Source of the DNA: Acidobacteriota bacterium
GTDB taxonomy: Bacteria > Acidobacteriota > Terriglobia > Acidiferrales > UBA7541
Length of the DNA: 46,685 nt
Assembly (NCBI GenBank): GCA_003224085.1
Contig: QHYK01000080.1
Coordinates: 1-46,685 of the forward strand
Direction: 5' to 3'
Below are positions 8,303 through 17,671 of this stretch, one piece after another (position 1 is the stretch's first letter; each line of letters opens with the position of its first letter). The position numbers were made by a program, and so were the translations under genes. Below the pieces are notes generated by a model. The model saw only the letters and a program-made list of their open reading frames with translations. It had not been told where the DNA came from and searched no databases.

Positions 8303-10200
8303 GAAATGTTTTGCGAGGACCCCGCGTTGGCAGGCGCGGCTTGAGCTGGCGCGAGCATTTCGTCATCGGCAAACTGCAAATCGTGGAGCCGCGCATAGGT
8401 GCCACCGCGGGCAATGAGTTCCGCGTGCGTACCGCATTCGCGAATCTGGCCATCTTCCAACACAAGGATTTTGTCGGCGCGCCGGATGGTGGCCAAGCGG
8501 TGGGCAATCACAAAGGTAGTTCGGCCCACCATCAAATTCGCAAGCGCTTTCTGCACGTAGAGCTCGGATTCCGCATCAAGTTCTGAAGTGGCTTCATCAA
8601 GAATGAGAATCGGCGAATCTTTCAAAATGGCGCGCGCAATGGCGATTCGCTGGCGCTGCCCTCCGCTCAACCGCGTTCCGCGCTCCCCGATGAGCGTGTT
8701 ATACCCCTGAGGAAGCTCCCGAATGAAGTCGTGAGCCAGGGCTGCCTGCGCCGCTTCGACAACTTTTTGCTTGGGAACATTGGCCATGCCGTAGCAGATA
8801 TTGTTCCAGACCGTGTCGTGGAAAAGGATATTTTCCTGCGTAACCATCGCGATTTGCGCGCGCAAGGAGCGCAGGGTGACCGAGCGAATATCCACGCCGT
8901 CAATACGAATCGCCCCTGAACTGACTTCGTAAAACCGGGGAATCAGGTTGACCAGAGTCGTTTTCCCCGCGCCGCTCGAGCCCACGAGCGCGATCACCTC
9001 GCCTTTTGCGGCGCGAAGACTAATTCCTCGCAAGATGGGAGCCGAGTCATAGGAGAAACTGACGTTTTCAAACTGAATTTCGCTCGAGAACGCCGGGAGA
9101 GGCTGCCCGCCCGGGGCGTCCTGCTCTTCCTCGGCAAGGTCAAGAAACTTGAAAACCTGAATGGTGGCCCCTTCCGCCTGTTGGAATTGTTGATAAACCG
9201 AGCCCATTCGCTTGACAGGCTCATAGGACTTGAAAAGCGCTACCACAAAAGCGAAAAACATGCCCAAAGTCATCTGTTTCGCGAGGATTTTGTCACGGGC
9301 ATAAAGCAATAGCAGCGAGATGACCACTGGCTGAAGCAAGTCCATGAGCGGCGAACTGGCCACATAAGCGCGAACCCAGCGCATGGTTTCTCGAAGCAGC
9401 CGGTGCGCCGCCCCGCGGAACTTCCGGATTTCAAACTCTTCCATGCCGAAAGCCTTGACTACGCGGTTTCCGCTCACGGTTTCCTGAAGAATTTGGCTGA
9501 GTTCTCCCAGGCGCGTCTGACTGTCCTGCACCGAACGGCGGATGCGCTGCCCCAGTTTTCCCACGGGCCAAATTACCAGCGGCAAAAAGACCGCCGAACC
9601 AACCGCCATGGCCCAATCGAGCCGAAGGAGCACGGCGACGAATACGATTAAGGAGAAACTCTGGCGGAAGAGGTCGGCGAGGTACTCCGAAACAGCCAGA
9701 CGCGCGCGCTCCACATCGTTGATCACTGTCGACATAAGCCGTCCAGCCGGTTGGTGCTGGAAGAACCCGATGGGCTGGCGGATGAGCTTGGCATAAATCT
9801 CATTGCGCAAATCGGTTACGGCAGAATGCCCGACAAATTGAATGAGCCCGTTGCCGATAAGTTCGGCAATTGCCTTGACGACGAACACAACCAGCAGAGA
9901 AATAGACACAACCGCCCAAACGTGATGAATCCTGGGCGGAAAGAAGTGATTCAGGTAGATGGTTTTTCCGGTGAAGGGAACGGTAAAGAGGAGAAGCGCC
10001 GAATCGACCGCAGCCGGATTTAGAACCCGGTCGATGATTGGCACGATCAGAAATACGATGGCGCCCTCCGCTATCGCCACTACCGCCAGGAATATGACGC
10101 CTATAACCATCCGGAAAAAGTATGGGCGGACATAGCCCAACAGGCGTTTTAACTGTGGCGATAACAACGGGTCGCTCCGGTAAACTCCCGATTTAGACAC
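8299..10200 (-). CDS. MsbA-type ABC exporter (fused membrane and ATPase domains)
   Basis: This is a half-transporter of 633 residues: about 340 residues with six membrane helices, then a nucleotide-binding domain. The latter shows Walker A GSSGAGKTT, the signature LSGGQRQR, Walker B ILILDEATSELD and the switch His in FVIAHRLATI. MsbA-like exporters flip lipid A-core or other lipids across the inner membrane. The genomic company of lptB, a LptC/OstA protein and rpoN supports a lipid or LPS role, but multidrug export is possible. It follows rapZ by 78 bases and overlaps yicC by 4. Confidence 0.9.
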   Translation of the reverse strand: MSKSGVYRSDPLLSPQLKRLLGYVRPYFFRMVIGVIFLAVVAIAEGAIVFLIVPIIDRVLNPAAVDSALLLFTVPFTGKTIYLNHFFPPRIHHVWAVVSISLLVVFVVKAIAELIGNGLIQFVGHSAVTDLRNEIYAKLIRQPIGFFQHQPAGRLMSTVINDVERARLAVSEYLADLFRQSFSLIVFVAVLLRLDWAMAVGSAVFLPLVIWPVGKLGQRIRRSVQDSQTRLGELSQILQETVSGNRVVKAFGMEEFEIRKFRGAAHRLLRETMRWVRAYVASSPLMDLLQPVVISLLLLYARDKILAKQMTLGMFFAFVVALFKSYEPVKRMGSVYQQFQQAEGATIQVFKFLDLAEEEQDAPGGQPLPAFSSEIQFENVSFSYDSAPILRGISLRAAKGEVIALVGSSGAGKTTLVNLIPRFYEVSSGAIRIDGVDIRSVTLRSLRAQIAMVTQENILFHDTVWNNICYGMANVPKQKVVEAAQAALAHDFIRELPQGYNTLIGERGTRLSGGQRQRIAIARAILKDSPILILDEATSELDAESELYVQKALANLMVGRTTFVIAHRLATIRRADKILVLEDGQIRECGTHAELIARGGTYARLHDLQFADDEMLAPAQAAPANAGSSQNIS

Positions 10201-10278
10201 TTGCTACGCTATTCGCGGTGCTGCGGCGTGTCAAGTTTCCGCGGCCATTTGCTTTCGGAAAACAAACCTGGGGAAGGC

Positions 10279-11154
10279 TCATTTTTCTATGTCGCGATGA
10301 ACAACTTTGGCCGAGTATCCGTGCTTGGCCAAAGCCTTTTGCACCGATTCCGCCAGCATCACCGAACGGTGCTTTCCCCCAGTGCATCCAAACGCAATCG
10401 TCAGATAGCTTTTCCCTTCACGGATATAGTGCGGTATCAAATAGCTGAGCAGGCTTTCGATGCGACGCAGGAACTCGCCGGTTTGCGGAAATGAGCGGAT
10501 GTACTGCCGGACTTTGGGATCCGTGCCGTTGTACGGGCGCAACCGCAGAACAAAATGCGGATTTGGCAGAAAACGAACGTCAAAAACCAGGTCCGCATCC
10601 GAGGGCACGCCATAGCGATAGCCGAAGCTGACCACGGACACCAGCAGCGGGCGCGTGTCAGGATTCTTGAAGCGCGTGGTAACGAAATGGCGAAGCTCAT
10701 GCACGTTGAACCGCGACGAGTCGATGACCACGTCCGCCAGCTTGCGGATGGGCTCCATCAGCGCGCGCTCATGGCTCAGGCTTTCGCGCACGGAATAATT
10801 CTTTCCCAGCGGGTGCGGGCGGCGGGTTTCACTGTAGCGCCGCAGCAATGCGTCCTCGCTGGCTTCGATGAAAACCAGCGTTATCGGATGATCTTTCTTT
10901 AGGTGTTTCAGCAGCGCGGGGAGCTTCTCAAGCTGCAAACCCTCGCGGGCGTCCACCAGCAGGGCGGCGCGGGCAAAGTCGCCTTCACCGGCAGCGTGAA
11001 GTTCGGCAAAAATGGGAATGAGGTCCACCGGGAGGTTGTCTACGCAGTAGAAGCCCATGTCCTCAAAAGCGCGGAGGACTGTGCTTTTGCCGGAACCGGA
11101 GAGTCCGGTGAGGATGACGAGTTGGCGCGCGTCCTTTCGGGTGGGCGGCTTCAC
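10279..11154 (-). CDS. rapZ: RNase adapter / nucleotide-binding protein RapZ
   Basis: RapZ is a P-loop protein that, in enterobacteria, binds small RNAs or glucosamine-6-phosphate and controls GlmS level. Visible motifs are LTGLSGSGKST, GFYCVDNLP, DAREG, TRRPHPL, VIDSS, SFGYRYG, DVRFLPNPHF and the C-terminal TIAFGCTGGKHRSV. An open frame continues far upstream, but that part lies antiparallel in another frame of rpoN and is not RapZ-like. GTG at 11154, 11 bases after the rpoN stop, gives 291 residues, the normal length. The start codon is inferred because no ATG is available and the ribosome site is weak. Confidence 0.92.
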   Translation of the reverse strand: MKPPTRKDARQLVILTGLSGSGKSTVLRAFEDMGFYCVDNLPVDLIPIFAELHAAGEGDFARAALLVDAREGLQLEKLPALLKHLKKDHPITLVFIEASEDALLRRYSETRRPHPLGKNYSVRESLSHERALMEPIRKLADVVIDSSRFNVHELRHFVTTRFKNPDTRPLLVSVVSFGYRYGVPSDADLVFDVRFLPNPHFVLRLRPYNGTDPKVRQYIRSFPQTGEFLRRIESLLSYLIPHYIREGKSYLTIAFGCTGGKHRSVMLAESVQKALAKHGYSAKVVHRDIEK

Positions 11155-11165
11155 AGGCGAGCGGC

Positions 11166-12608
11166 TCAGCTCTTTACGCGGCGCTGATGAGTGCTGGGAA
11201 TGCGCATGTCCTCCCGGTATTTCGCAACCGTGCGCCGCGTGACGTGTATGCCGGCATCGTCCAGCTTCTTGGCGATTTGTTCGTCGGTGAGCGGCTTGGA
11301 AGAATCTTCCTCCTCGATCATTTTCTTGACCAGGCGCTTTAGCGTCAGCAGGGACATGCCGCCGCCTTCCGGGCCATTCACGGATTCGCTGAAGAAGGAA
11401 CGCAGCTCCAGAACCCCTTGCGGCGTGTGCGCGTACTTGCTGGCCACCGCGCGGCTTACCGTGGACGGATGCACGCCGACTTCTTCCGCCACTTCCTTGA
11501 TCATCATGGGCTTGAGCGCGTCGGGGCCGTGATCCAGGAATTCGCCCTGCCTGGCGATGATGGACTGGCAAACGCGCAGAATGGTGTGCTTGCGCTGCTC
11601 GATGTTTTTCATCAACTGCACGGCCGCGGTGAAACGCTCTTTGACGTAGTTGCGCACATCGCGGTCCGCAGCGTCTTTCACCAGGAGCCGGCGGTACGTA
11701 GGGCTTAAACGCAATTGCGGCATATCGTCTTCGTTGAGGTACGCCTGCCACTGGCCGTCCGCTTTGCGGAAATAGACGTCCGGCTCGACCAAGCGCGGCT
11801 CTGCTTTGTTGTAGCGCAGGCCCGGGCGAGGATCGAGCTTCTTAATCACGTCAATGGCGCGCTTCACGACTTCCAGCGGACGGTTCAGCGCGCGGGCAAT
11901 TTCCTTGAGCTGGTTGGATTGGACTTGCTTGAGGTATTCGGAAACGATTTGCTGCGCGAGGGTATTCTGAGGATCGAAGGCCTTCAATTGCAGCAGCAGG
12001 CACTCGCGCAGATCGCGGGCGCCGACGCCGATAGGGTCAAATTCCTGAACCACAGCCACGGCATCTTCCAAATCGTCTTGCGAATGCTTTCCGTTCTCGG
12101 TGAGTTCTTCGGCGGAAGCCGTCAGATAACCGTTCTCGTCCAGGTTGCCGATGATATTTTCCGCAACCTGGCGGACGGAATCGGAGCAGATGGTTACGCT
12201 CAATTGCCACTGAAGGTGGTCGGTCAACCCGGTGGGAGAGGAGAGGAACTTCTCAAAGGAAGGTCTTTCGGAAATCTCACGCTCTTGCGACTGGCCCCCG
12301 TCTCCCCCCGTATCCAGGTAATGGTTGAAAAAAGTGCCGACGTCGAACTCGTCAAAGGGATTGGGCTCCGGTTTCTCCGGAACTTTTTCCGTTTCTTCTT
12401 TCAGAAAATTCTCGTCGCTGTAATTGTCGGCCTGAGTGGGCTCTTCACTCTGTTCTTCGAGCACCGGGTTGGCGATCATCTCCTGATTGATCATTTCCTT
12501 GAGCTCGAGCCGATTCAGCGCGAGCACGCTGACCATCTGGACAAGGCCAGGTGTCAGAATCTGCTTCTGCGCGACTTTCAGGTTGAGTTTGAGCCCTTGC
12601 CAAGCCAT
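11166..12608 (-). CDS. rpoN: RNA polymerase sigma-54 factor
   Basis: RpoN directs polymerase to -24/-12 promoters that need ATP-dependent activators. The 480-residue protein has the N-terminal glutamine/leucine activator-response region (LKLNLKVAQKQILTPGLVQM), an acidic linker near residues 50-110, the core-binding domain, the helix-turn-helix VGVHPSTVSRAVASKY, and the C-terminal RpoN box read as TRRTVAKYREDMRIPST. It lies 30 bases after lptB and immediately before rapZ. The lptB-rpoN pairing is widespread; here no hpf or hprK gene separates rpoN from rapZ. Confidence 0.97.
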   Translation of the reverse strand: MAWQGLKLNLKVAQKQILTPGLVQMVSVLALNRLELKEMINQEMIANPVLEEQSEEPTQADNYSDENFLKEETEKVPEKPEPNPFDEFDVGTFFNHYLDTGGDGGQSQEREISERPSFEKFLSSPTGLTDHLQWQLSVTICSDSVRQVAENIIGNLDENGYLTASAEELTENGKHSQDDLEDAVAVVQEFDPIGVGARDLRECLLLQLKAFDPQNTLAQQIVSEYLKQVQSNQLKEIARALNRPLEVVKRAIDVIKKLDPRPGLRYNKAEPRLVEPDVYFRKADGQWQAYLNEDDMPQLRLSPTYRRLLVKDAADRDVRNYVKERFTAAVQLMKNIEQRKHTILRVCQSIIARQGEFLDHGPDALKPMMIKEVAEEVGVHPSTVSRAVASKYAHTPQGVLELRSFFSESVNGPEGGGMSLLTLKRLVKKMIEEEDSSKPLTDEQIAKKLDDAGIHVTRRTVAKYREDMRIPSTHQRRVKS

Positions 12609-12638
12609 CTATGGTCTCGTTCGTCTCATTGCTTGAAA

Positions 12639-13364
12639 TCAGTTCAGCCGGAAATGATCGCCGAGATAGACGCGCCGGACTTCCGGATCGGCGCTCAACT
12701 CCTCGGGGCGGCCCTTCCGGAATATTCTCCCATTTTTCAGGATGTAAGCGTGATCCGTTACGCTGAGAGTTTCGCGGACGTTATGATCGGTAATCAGCAC
12801 CCCGATCCCCGACTTTGCCAGATCACGAATAATTTCCTGAAGATCCTTGACGGTTAGAGGGTCAATCCCCGAAAAAGGTTCGTCGAGTAGAATAAAGGAA
12901 GGTTGGAGGGTTAGGGAACGGGCAATTTCGAGGCGGCGTCGTTCCCCGCCCGAGAGCGTGTAAGCTTTACTCGTTCTGACCGTTTCCAACCCCATTTGGA
13001 CGAGCAACTCCTCCAGCCGATCGCGCTGCTGCTCCGGCGTAAGAGGGAGGGTTTCCAGCACCGCGAGCAAATTCTCTTCGCTCGTAAGTTGCCGAAAGAC
13101 CGAGGGTTCCTGAGGAAGATAGCTGATGCCACTTCGCGCCCTGAGATACATGGGCAGGTCGGTGATTTCGTCGCCGTTGAGCAACACGCGGCCGGAGTCT
13201 GGCCGGGCGAGACCGACAAGAATGTAAAACGTTGTCGTCTTTCCTGCGCCGTTCGGGCCAAGCAGCCCGACAACTTCACCCTGACCGATCTCCAGTTCGA
13301 CGTCGTCAACGACTCTGCGGCCACGGTAAGACTTGCTTAACTCGAGGGCCTGGAGCTTCAGCAT
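12639..13364 (-). CDS. lptB: LPS export ABC transporter ATP-binding protein LptB
   Basis: LptB is the cytoplasmic ATPase that drives LPS extraction from the inner membrane with LptFG and LptC. The 241-residue protein shows [11 protein letters not shown], the LptB-typical [17 protein letters not shown] in the Q-loop region, [27 protein letters not shown] and the [11 protein letters not shown] switch His. Seven bases separate it from the LptC/OstA gene upstream. LptF and LptG are not in this window. The C-terminus YLGDHFRLN is typical of LptB. Confidence 0.96.
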   Translation of the reverse strand: MLKLQALELSKSYRGRRVVDDVELEIGQGEVVGLLGPNGAGKTTTFYILVGLARPDSGRVLLNGDEITDLPMYLRARSGISYLPQEPSVFRQLTSEENLLAVLETLPLTPEQQRDRLEELLVQMGLETVRTSKAYTLSGGERRRLEIARSLTLQPSFILLDEPFSGIDPLTVKDLQEIIRDLAKSGIGVLITDHNVRETLSVTDHAYILKNGRIFRKGRPEELSADPEVRRVYLGDHFRLN

Positions 13365-13370
13365 ACCTCG

Positions 13371-15755
13371 TCATTTCTCGACTCGGTGCTTCGTCAACGT
13401 CCGCGAACCATTTTCGGAGTCCACGATGATGGTATCATCCGCTAAAAAGAAGGTCAATTGACGGCCTGTAGTGGTCCCTTCGGAAGCGTCGAAAATCGTG
13501 GGATTTCCGCCGCTCATGACGAATTTTCCATCGGCAGCGAAGTATTCGCCCCGCTCCGCAGTGGCTCTCCGGGAACCCTGCTCCACAATCACGCCTCCTG
13601 TGGCCATGGCGCGGCTGATTCGTTGCGCTCCCGTTGGCGCAGTCGAGGAAGAAGAGCCGCCGGGAACCGGAGCGCCTTTTTCGCTCCGCATGAAATACAA
13701 GTCCATCACCGGAGCGCGTATTTCTTGCTCGGCGGACTGCGCCACGACGTTCTTTTCCAGGTGCGCGCGGCTGTCGGCAGCGCTGTAAACCAATATCCCC
13801 GCAGTGACGTGCCAAAGCTTTGGCTTCTTCGATGCGGGCTGCCGCGCTGCCAATGCCTGCGCTTGGGTTTGGCCCGAGCTCTGCGGAAACACCGCGCGCA
13901 CATTTCCCGAAGCAATCAGGATCTTCGTCTCGCGCAATAGTTCCATGGAATCGGCTTCCATCACCGAGTCACCCTGCCATAAGCGCGCGTGCCCGGTGTA
14001 GAGAGCTCTGCCCGTCCTGGAATTCGCGCGTAGAGTATCGGCCGATAGGTTTGTGGGCGCTGCCGCCAGTTGCAGGCTGCTCCCTTTCGATGAGAAATCC
14101 GTCGATCGCACGCCGCCCTCCGCGCGGATCTCACCTGAGCTTTGCATAAAAGTGATGCGTGGGGCCCGCGTCTCCGTTGCCACGTCACGCACGATAGCGT
14201 TCCCCGTTAGCGTGGCAGTCTGCGGAGACCGCATAAACACAACTCGCTCTCCCTGGCCGCTTCGATCCCCTTCTTTCAGCTGTACATCACCCTGCAATTC
14301 CATTTGCGTCCAACCACTCCCCACCAATTGCGCACTGCCATTTTGCGCCGTGGCCGTCTGCAGCGGCTTTCCTGGCAGCGTTCTTTCCGTCGTTACGCCG
14401 CCATTCGCAAGGAGCTGACTCGCCTTTCCATCAGCATCGAACTTCAGCTCAAGTTTGTCTGCGGTCAATTTTGTTCGCCCTGCGTCAGTTTCGACGGCAG
14501 TTGCCGGCGTCGCTATCTGTGGTGCCGGATCGGTCCACTCCAGCGTGCCTTTGGCTAGCGTTTCAGCTCGCTCCGGCCTGCTTCTTTCGCCTTTCCTGCC
14601 CTCGGCAAATTCCACCAGGAGTGCGCTGGTTTGCAGCGTTCGGGATTCCCCCGTTTGCTCCATCCTGGACCTCAACCGCACATTCCCTTTCAAATTCAGC
14701 TCCTTGGGCTGATTTACCTTTGGCCACAGCTCCAACCAAGCAGTTTCGGCGATGAACTCATCCGCAATTTTTCCGCTTTGCTGGGAGCCTTTGATAGCGC
14801 CGGATGCTTCGATTCTGGTCAGCCAGCCCTCTGCCGCGAAACTCGCTGTTAATGTTTCGACGCTCAAGTGCGTTTGGCGGTCTTTTCCGCGAGACTCCAG
14901 TTCAGGGCTTTTGTCGCTACCGCCAGGGCTGGCCACCAATCTCTCGGCGTGGAAGGCCTTGTCCAGGGCCAGCGTGATTTCGCCTGCCAGCAAACGAGTC
15001 GTGGCCGTTTGCGCTTCCACAGACCCGCGAAGATGCATGATTCTGGAGTCGCGCTCAAAATCGGCACTCTTCGCGGTCACCCGGACGGGTTCATGCAATG
15101 TGCTTCCAGGACTCTTGCCTTTTGGACTGGCATCAGCGGTGGTAAGTAAAAAAGTGACGTTTCGCAATAGCCGCACCGCTCCCTCTTCGGAGTGATACTC
15201 CACACCTACTGCTTGTCCTTGGCCGTTGGGGAAAACGAATTTGACCTGCTGGTCTGACCGCGCGATACCAGTGCTGCGGCTGAAGGTCACACCACGTGTC
15301 TCTACATGAACTTTTTGTGCCGCCGTTCCTTGGTTTTTCTCGGAACGCGCGCCATCCTCCGCGCTCTGCAGGTCGAGCTGCACGTCACCGCCGCAAACGA
15401 TGCTTTGCCCCTCTTTTTCGTACTCGCAGCTATGCGTGTGTATTACGTCGTGCCGTTCGCCGGCCTTTCCGAAAATGGTGATCTTGACGTCTTCCAACAA
15501 GCTCGCGGCACTATTCTTGAAATTCGTCGCTCTCGAGGCCTCCACAGTAAAAAGCTTTTGCGCGCCCAATCCTTTGGAAAAAGTGAGGCCGCTTTCTTGC
15601 CGCGTGACGCCCTCGGGCGCCGGGGGAGGCGCTTTTTTCTCTTCCCGGCGTGCAACCCACTTTCGCTCCAGATACACGCCTGCCGTGAGCATCGCCAATA
15701 GGCAAGCAACTGCCGCCGACCAGCGCGCATACCTGGCCGCTTCGCTTCTCCTCAT
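13371..15755 (-). CDS. Large LptC/OstA-like LPS-export periplasmic protein
   Basis: The 794-residue protein starts with a cytoplasmic stub, one membrane anchor (about residues 13-28, AAVACLLAMLTAGVYL) and then a long soluble region. The first 200 residues fit LptC (QESGLTFSKGLGAQKLFTVEA). The rest repeats OstA/LptA-like beta-jellyroll segments, for instance DSMELLRETKILIASGNV and RATAERGEYFAADGKFVMSG. This would form an LPS bridge in the periplasm. Normal LptC is near 190 residues and LptA near 180, so this looks like LptC, LptA and extra OstA copies in one chain. The adjacent lptB supports the role. The fusion reading is inference from repeat-like strands, not from an alignment. Confidence 0.85.
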   Translation of the reverse strand: MRRSEAARYARWSAAVACLLAMLTAGVYLERKWVARREEKKAPPPAPEGVTRQESGLTFSKGLGAQKLFTVEASRATNFKNSAASLLEDVKITIFGKAGERHDVIHTHSCEYEKEGQSIVCGGDVQLDLQSAEDGARSEKNQGTAAQKVHVETRGVTFSRSTGIARSDQQVKFVFPNGQGQAVGVEYHSEEGAVRLLRNVTFLLTTADASPKGKSPGSTLHEPVRVTAKSADFERDSRIMHLRGSVEAQTATTRLLAGEITLALDKAFHAERLVASPGGSDKSPELESRGKDRQTHLSVETLTASFAAEGWLTRIEASGAIKGSQQSGKIADEFIAETAWLELWPKVNQPKELNLKGNVRLRSRMEQTGESRTLQTSALLVEFAEGRKGERSRPERAETLAKGTLEWTDPAPQIATPATAVETDAGRTKLTADKLELKFDADGKASQLLANGGVTTERTLPGKPLQTATAQNGSAQLVGSGWTQMELQGDVQLKEGDRSGQGERVVFMRSPQTATLTGNAIVRDVATETRAPRITFMQSSGEIRAEGGVRSTDFSSKGSSLQLAAAPTNLSADTLRANSRTGRALYTGHARLWQGDSVMEADSMELLRETKILIASGNVRAVFPQSSGQTQAQALAARQPASKKPKLWHVTAGILVYSAADSRAHLEKNVVAQSAEQEIRAPVMDLYFMRSEKGAPVPGGSSSSTAPTGAQRISRAMATGGVIVEQGSRRATAERGEYFAADGKFVMSGGNPTIFDASEGTTTGRQLTFFLADDTIIVDSENGSRTLTKHRVEK

Positions 15756-15853
15756 ATTTTCAGTTAAGCAGAATTTTGGGATGCTGTATACAAAAGCTGC
15801 TGCGCCAGGCGTGATTCCCGCTCCGTGGCGCCAATGGATAAGACCGGATGCCG

Positions 15854-16030
15854 CTACGCTCTACTTCTGGCCTTGGATGCCGACGCGGAAATGGGCCGGT
15901 AGCCGGAGCAGCGACAATCGGGGTAATTGCACTTGGCCGGGCCGGTTCGTTTGCGCTGGAAAATTCCCGCATGGATGCTCTTGCCATGACCGCACTTGCA
16001 CATTTTGATGGAAGTCTGGGCACGCTTCAT
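15854..16030 (-). CDS. Small Cys/His-rich, probably zinc-binding protein
   Basis: This is a 58-residue basic protein with the metal-site-like pattern CKCGHGKSIHA, then KCNYPDCRCSGY. The spacing CxCGH-x4-H ... C-x4-CxC looks like a compact zinc site rather than chance. ATG at 16030 is chosen because the metal motif starts ten residues later; the frame continues upstream for 37 less structured residues. It lies between the LptC/OstA gene and the GAF-GGDEF gene, on the same strand. The function is unknown; similar small CxCGH proteins are familiar to me only as uncharacterised. Confidence 0.6.
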   Translation of the reverse strand: MKRAQTSIKMCKCGHGKSIHAGIFQRKRTGPAKCNYPDCRCSGYRPISASASKARSRA

Positions 16031-16179
16031 AACCACCAGGTTCCTTTCTTCTTCGTCGCGCCGCCGAGCCAGGACCGGCCAGCATTGTACTTCGAGCTGC
16101 GTCCCGCAGTCGCGCCAAATTTTGATCCGGCAATCTTTCAACTGGAGTAATAGAGGCGGTGAGCTTGCTGAAAGTGCGA

Positions 16180-17295
16180 TTATCCCGCGGTTTCTGCCGT
16201 TGCCGTGTTGGGCAGGATTCCGATGTTTGCCGCCGCCACGCTGTCGCGGTTGTTGTTTTTCACCAGGTACATGGCTTCATCGGCGAGATGGAGCAGGCCT
16301 TCCTTGGTACGAGAGTCCATGGGGTAAGAAGCTACGCCGAGGCTGGACGTCAGGCGGATGTTCAAGCCTTCTTTTTCAAGCCACACGCTCTCGCGGATCA
16401 GTTTGTGTAAACGTCGCGCGACGTTCAGTGCGTTGTCCTTGGAAGTCTGTGGCAGCAAGAGTACGAATTCGTCCCCCCCATACCGGAATGCAAAATCGAT
16501 CAAGCGGCAATGCGCCTTCAAGGCGTTCCCGATTTCCGCCAGCAGCCGCGACCCCACCAGATGGCCGTGCGTATCGTTCACCATTTTGAAATGGTCCAAG
16601 TCGATGAATACCAGAGAAAATTCGTAGTTGTAGCGCTGGGAACGGTAGATTTCCGTCTCCAGGATGAAGCCCATGTGCCGCGCGTTATAGAGCGTCGTGC
16701 AATCGTCGCGGATGGTCAGGTCGTGAATTTTCTTGACGTGCCGCGCATTTTCCAGCGCGATAGCAGCGAAGTCTGAAAGCGCCTCGAGCAGCTTCAAGTC
16801 CCGCGGATCAAACCCTTCAGGCCCAACGCAATTGATCAGTTCGATGACGCCCAGGCAGGTGTCGCGAAAACGCACCGGCACAGCCACAATGGACTGCGTT
16901 TCCAACTTGGTTTTCTCATCGACTTTGGAGAAAAAGCGAGTGTCTTTGGAAGTGTCGGGCACCACCACGGTTTCCCCGTGTTGCGCCACCCAGCCGGCGA
17001 TGCCCTGCCCCATCTTGATGCGCACGTCCCTCAACGCTTGCGAGGCTTTCCCGACAGCCAGCTCAAAATAAAGCTCCTGCTTTTCTTCATCCAGCAGCAG
17101 CAAGGACCAGTTGTCCGGGCGCAAAAATTCGTCGATCTTTTCCATGATGGTGCGGAGAACCTGGTCGAGCTGCAGTGACGACGTGAGCGCCTTCCCTAAT
17201 TCCTGGAAGACGGCTACTTCCCCCTTCTCGCGGTCCAACGACGTTGAAACGTTGCGTCGCCTCTCTACAGCTGGAAACTGTTTTACTTCTTCCAC
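16180..17295 (-). CDS. GAF-GGDEF diguanylate cyclase
   Basis: This protein should make cyclic di-GMP from two GTP. In its 371 residues, a GAF sensor domain spans about 25-185 and a GGDEF domain about 195-355. The active site is RYGGDEF (GGDEF at 273-277), and the inhibitory I-site RxxD (RLID, 264-267) sits exactly five residues before it, so product feedback is likely. There is no membrane segment, so the protein is cytoplasmic and the GAF domain would sense a small ligand. The start is GTG at 17295. It is transcribed away from the RodZ-like gene, with about 280 bases between their probable promoters. Confidence 0.93.
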   Translation of the reverse strand: MEEVKQFPAVERRRNVSTSLDREKGEVAVFQELGKALTSSLQLDQVLRTIMEKIDEFLRPDNWSLLLLDEEKQELYFELAVGKASQALRDVRIKMGQGIAGWVAQHGETVVVPDTSKDTRFFSKVDEKTKLETQSIVAVPVRFRDTCLGVIELINCVGPEGFDPRDLKLLEALSDFAAIALENARHVKKIHDLTIRDDCTTLYNARHMGFILETEIYRSQRYNYEFSLVFIDLDHFKMVNDTHGHLVGSRLLAEIGNALKAHCRLIDFAFRYGGDEFVLLLPQTSKDNALNVARRLHKLIRESVWLEKEGLNIRLTSSLGVASYPMDSRTKEGLLHLADEAMYLVKNNNRDSVAAANIGILPNTATAETAG

Positions 17296-17573
17296 GCCTT
17301 GGTAAGCCTATCCTTTCTCATTTTCGTGACTTTCCAACCGCCCTGGACTTCGCCTCTTTTACGCCCTGGCCTTCTCCAGACGCGAAAAATTCCGCCGCTG
17401 CAAGCCCGGTACAAACACAAATATCCCCTTCGCGCCCCAAGTGGCGAATCCACCTCAGTATAGGCCCCTATTAAAAAAAGGCGCAATATGCTTGTGGTAC
17501 CGGCGTCGCGATCTCGCCATCCTGTGCGAACGATTCAGGGCCTCACTTTCCACAATCCCCCCAAGTCCTTCAT

Positions 17574-17602
17574 TTGACAGACCTTCCCGCCCCGCCTATA
17601 GT
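17574..17602 (+). promoter_or_regulatory. Sigma-70 promoter for the RodZ-like gene
   Basis: A perfect -35 box TTGACA (17574-17579) and -10 box TATAGT (17597-17602) are separated by exactly 17 bases. The start codon of the RodZ-like gene is about 70 bases downstream, so a short 5' leader is expected. Confidence 0.8.
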
Positions 17603-17671
17603 CCGTCAAGGGCTCGCGTGCCGCTCACGCTAGAGCCCCACCATTATGTCAACGAGGGACAGGTCCTTTCT

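Noticed and set aside
11155-11751. Upstream extension of the rapZ frame (about 200 codons)
   Set aside because: It lies inside rpoN in another frame and is Arg/His/Ala-rich; RapZ homology begins only after the rpoN stop.
11715-12857. Plus-strand open frame of 380 codons opposite rpoN and lptB
   Set aside because: It spans two genes antisense, including their boundary, and has no family features.
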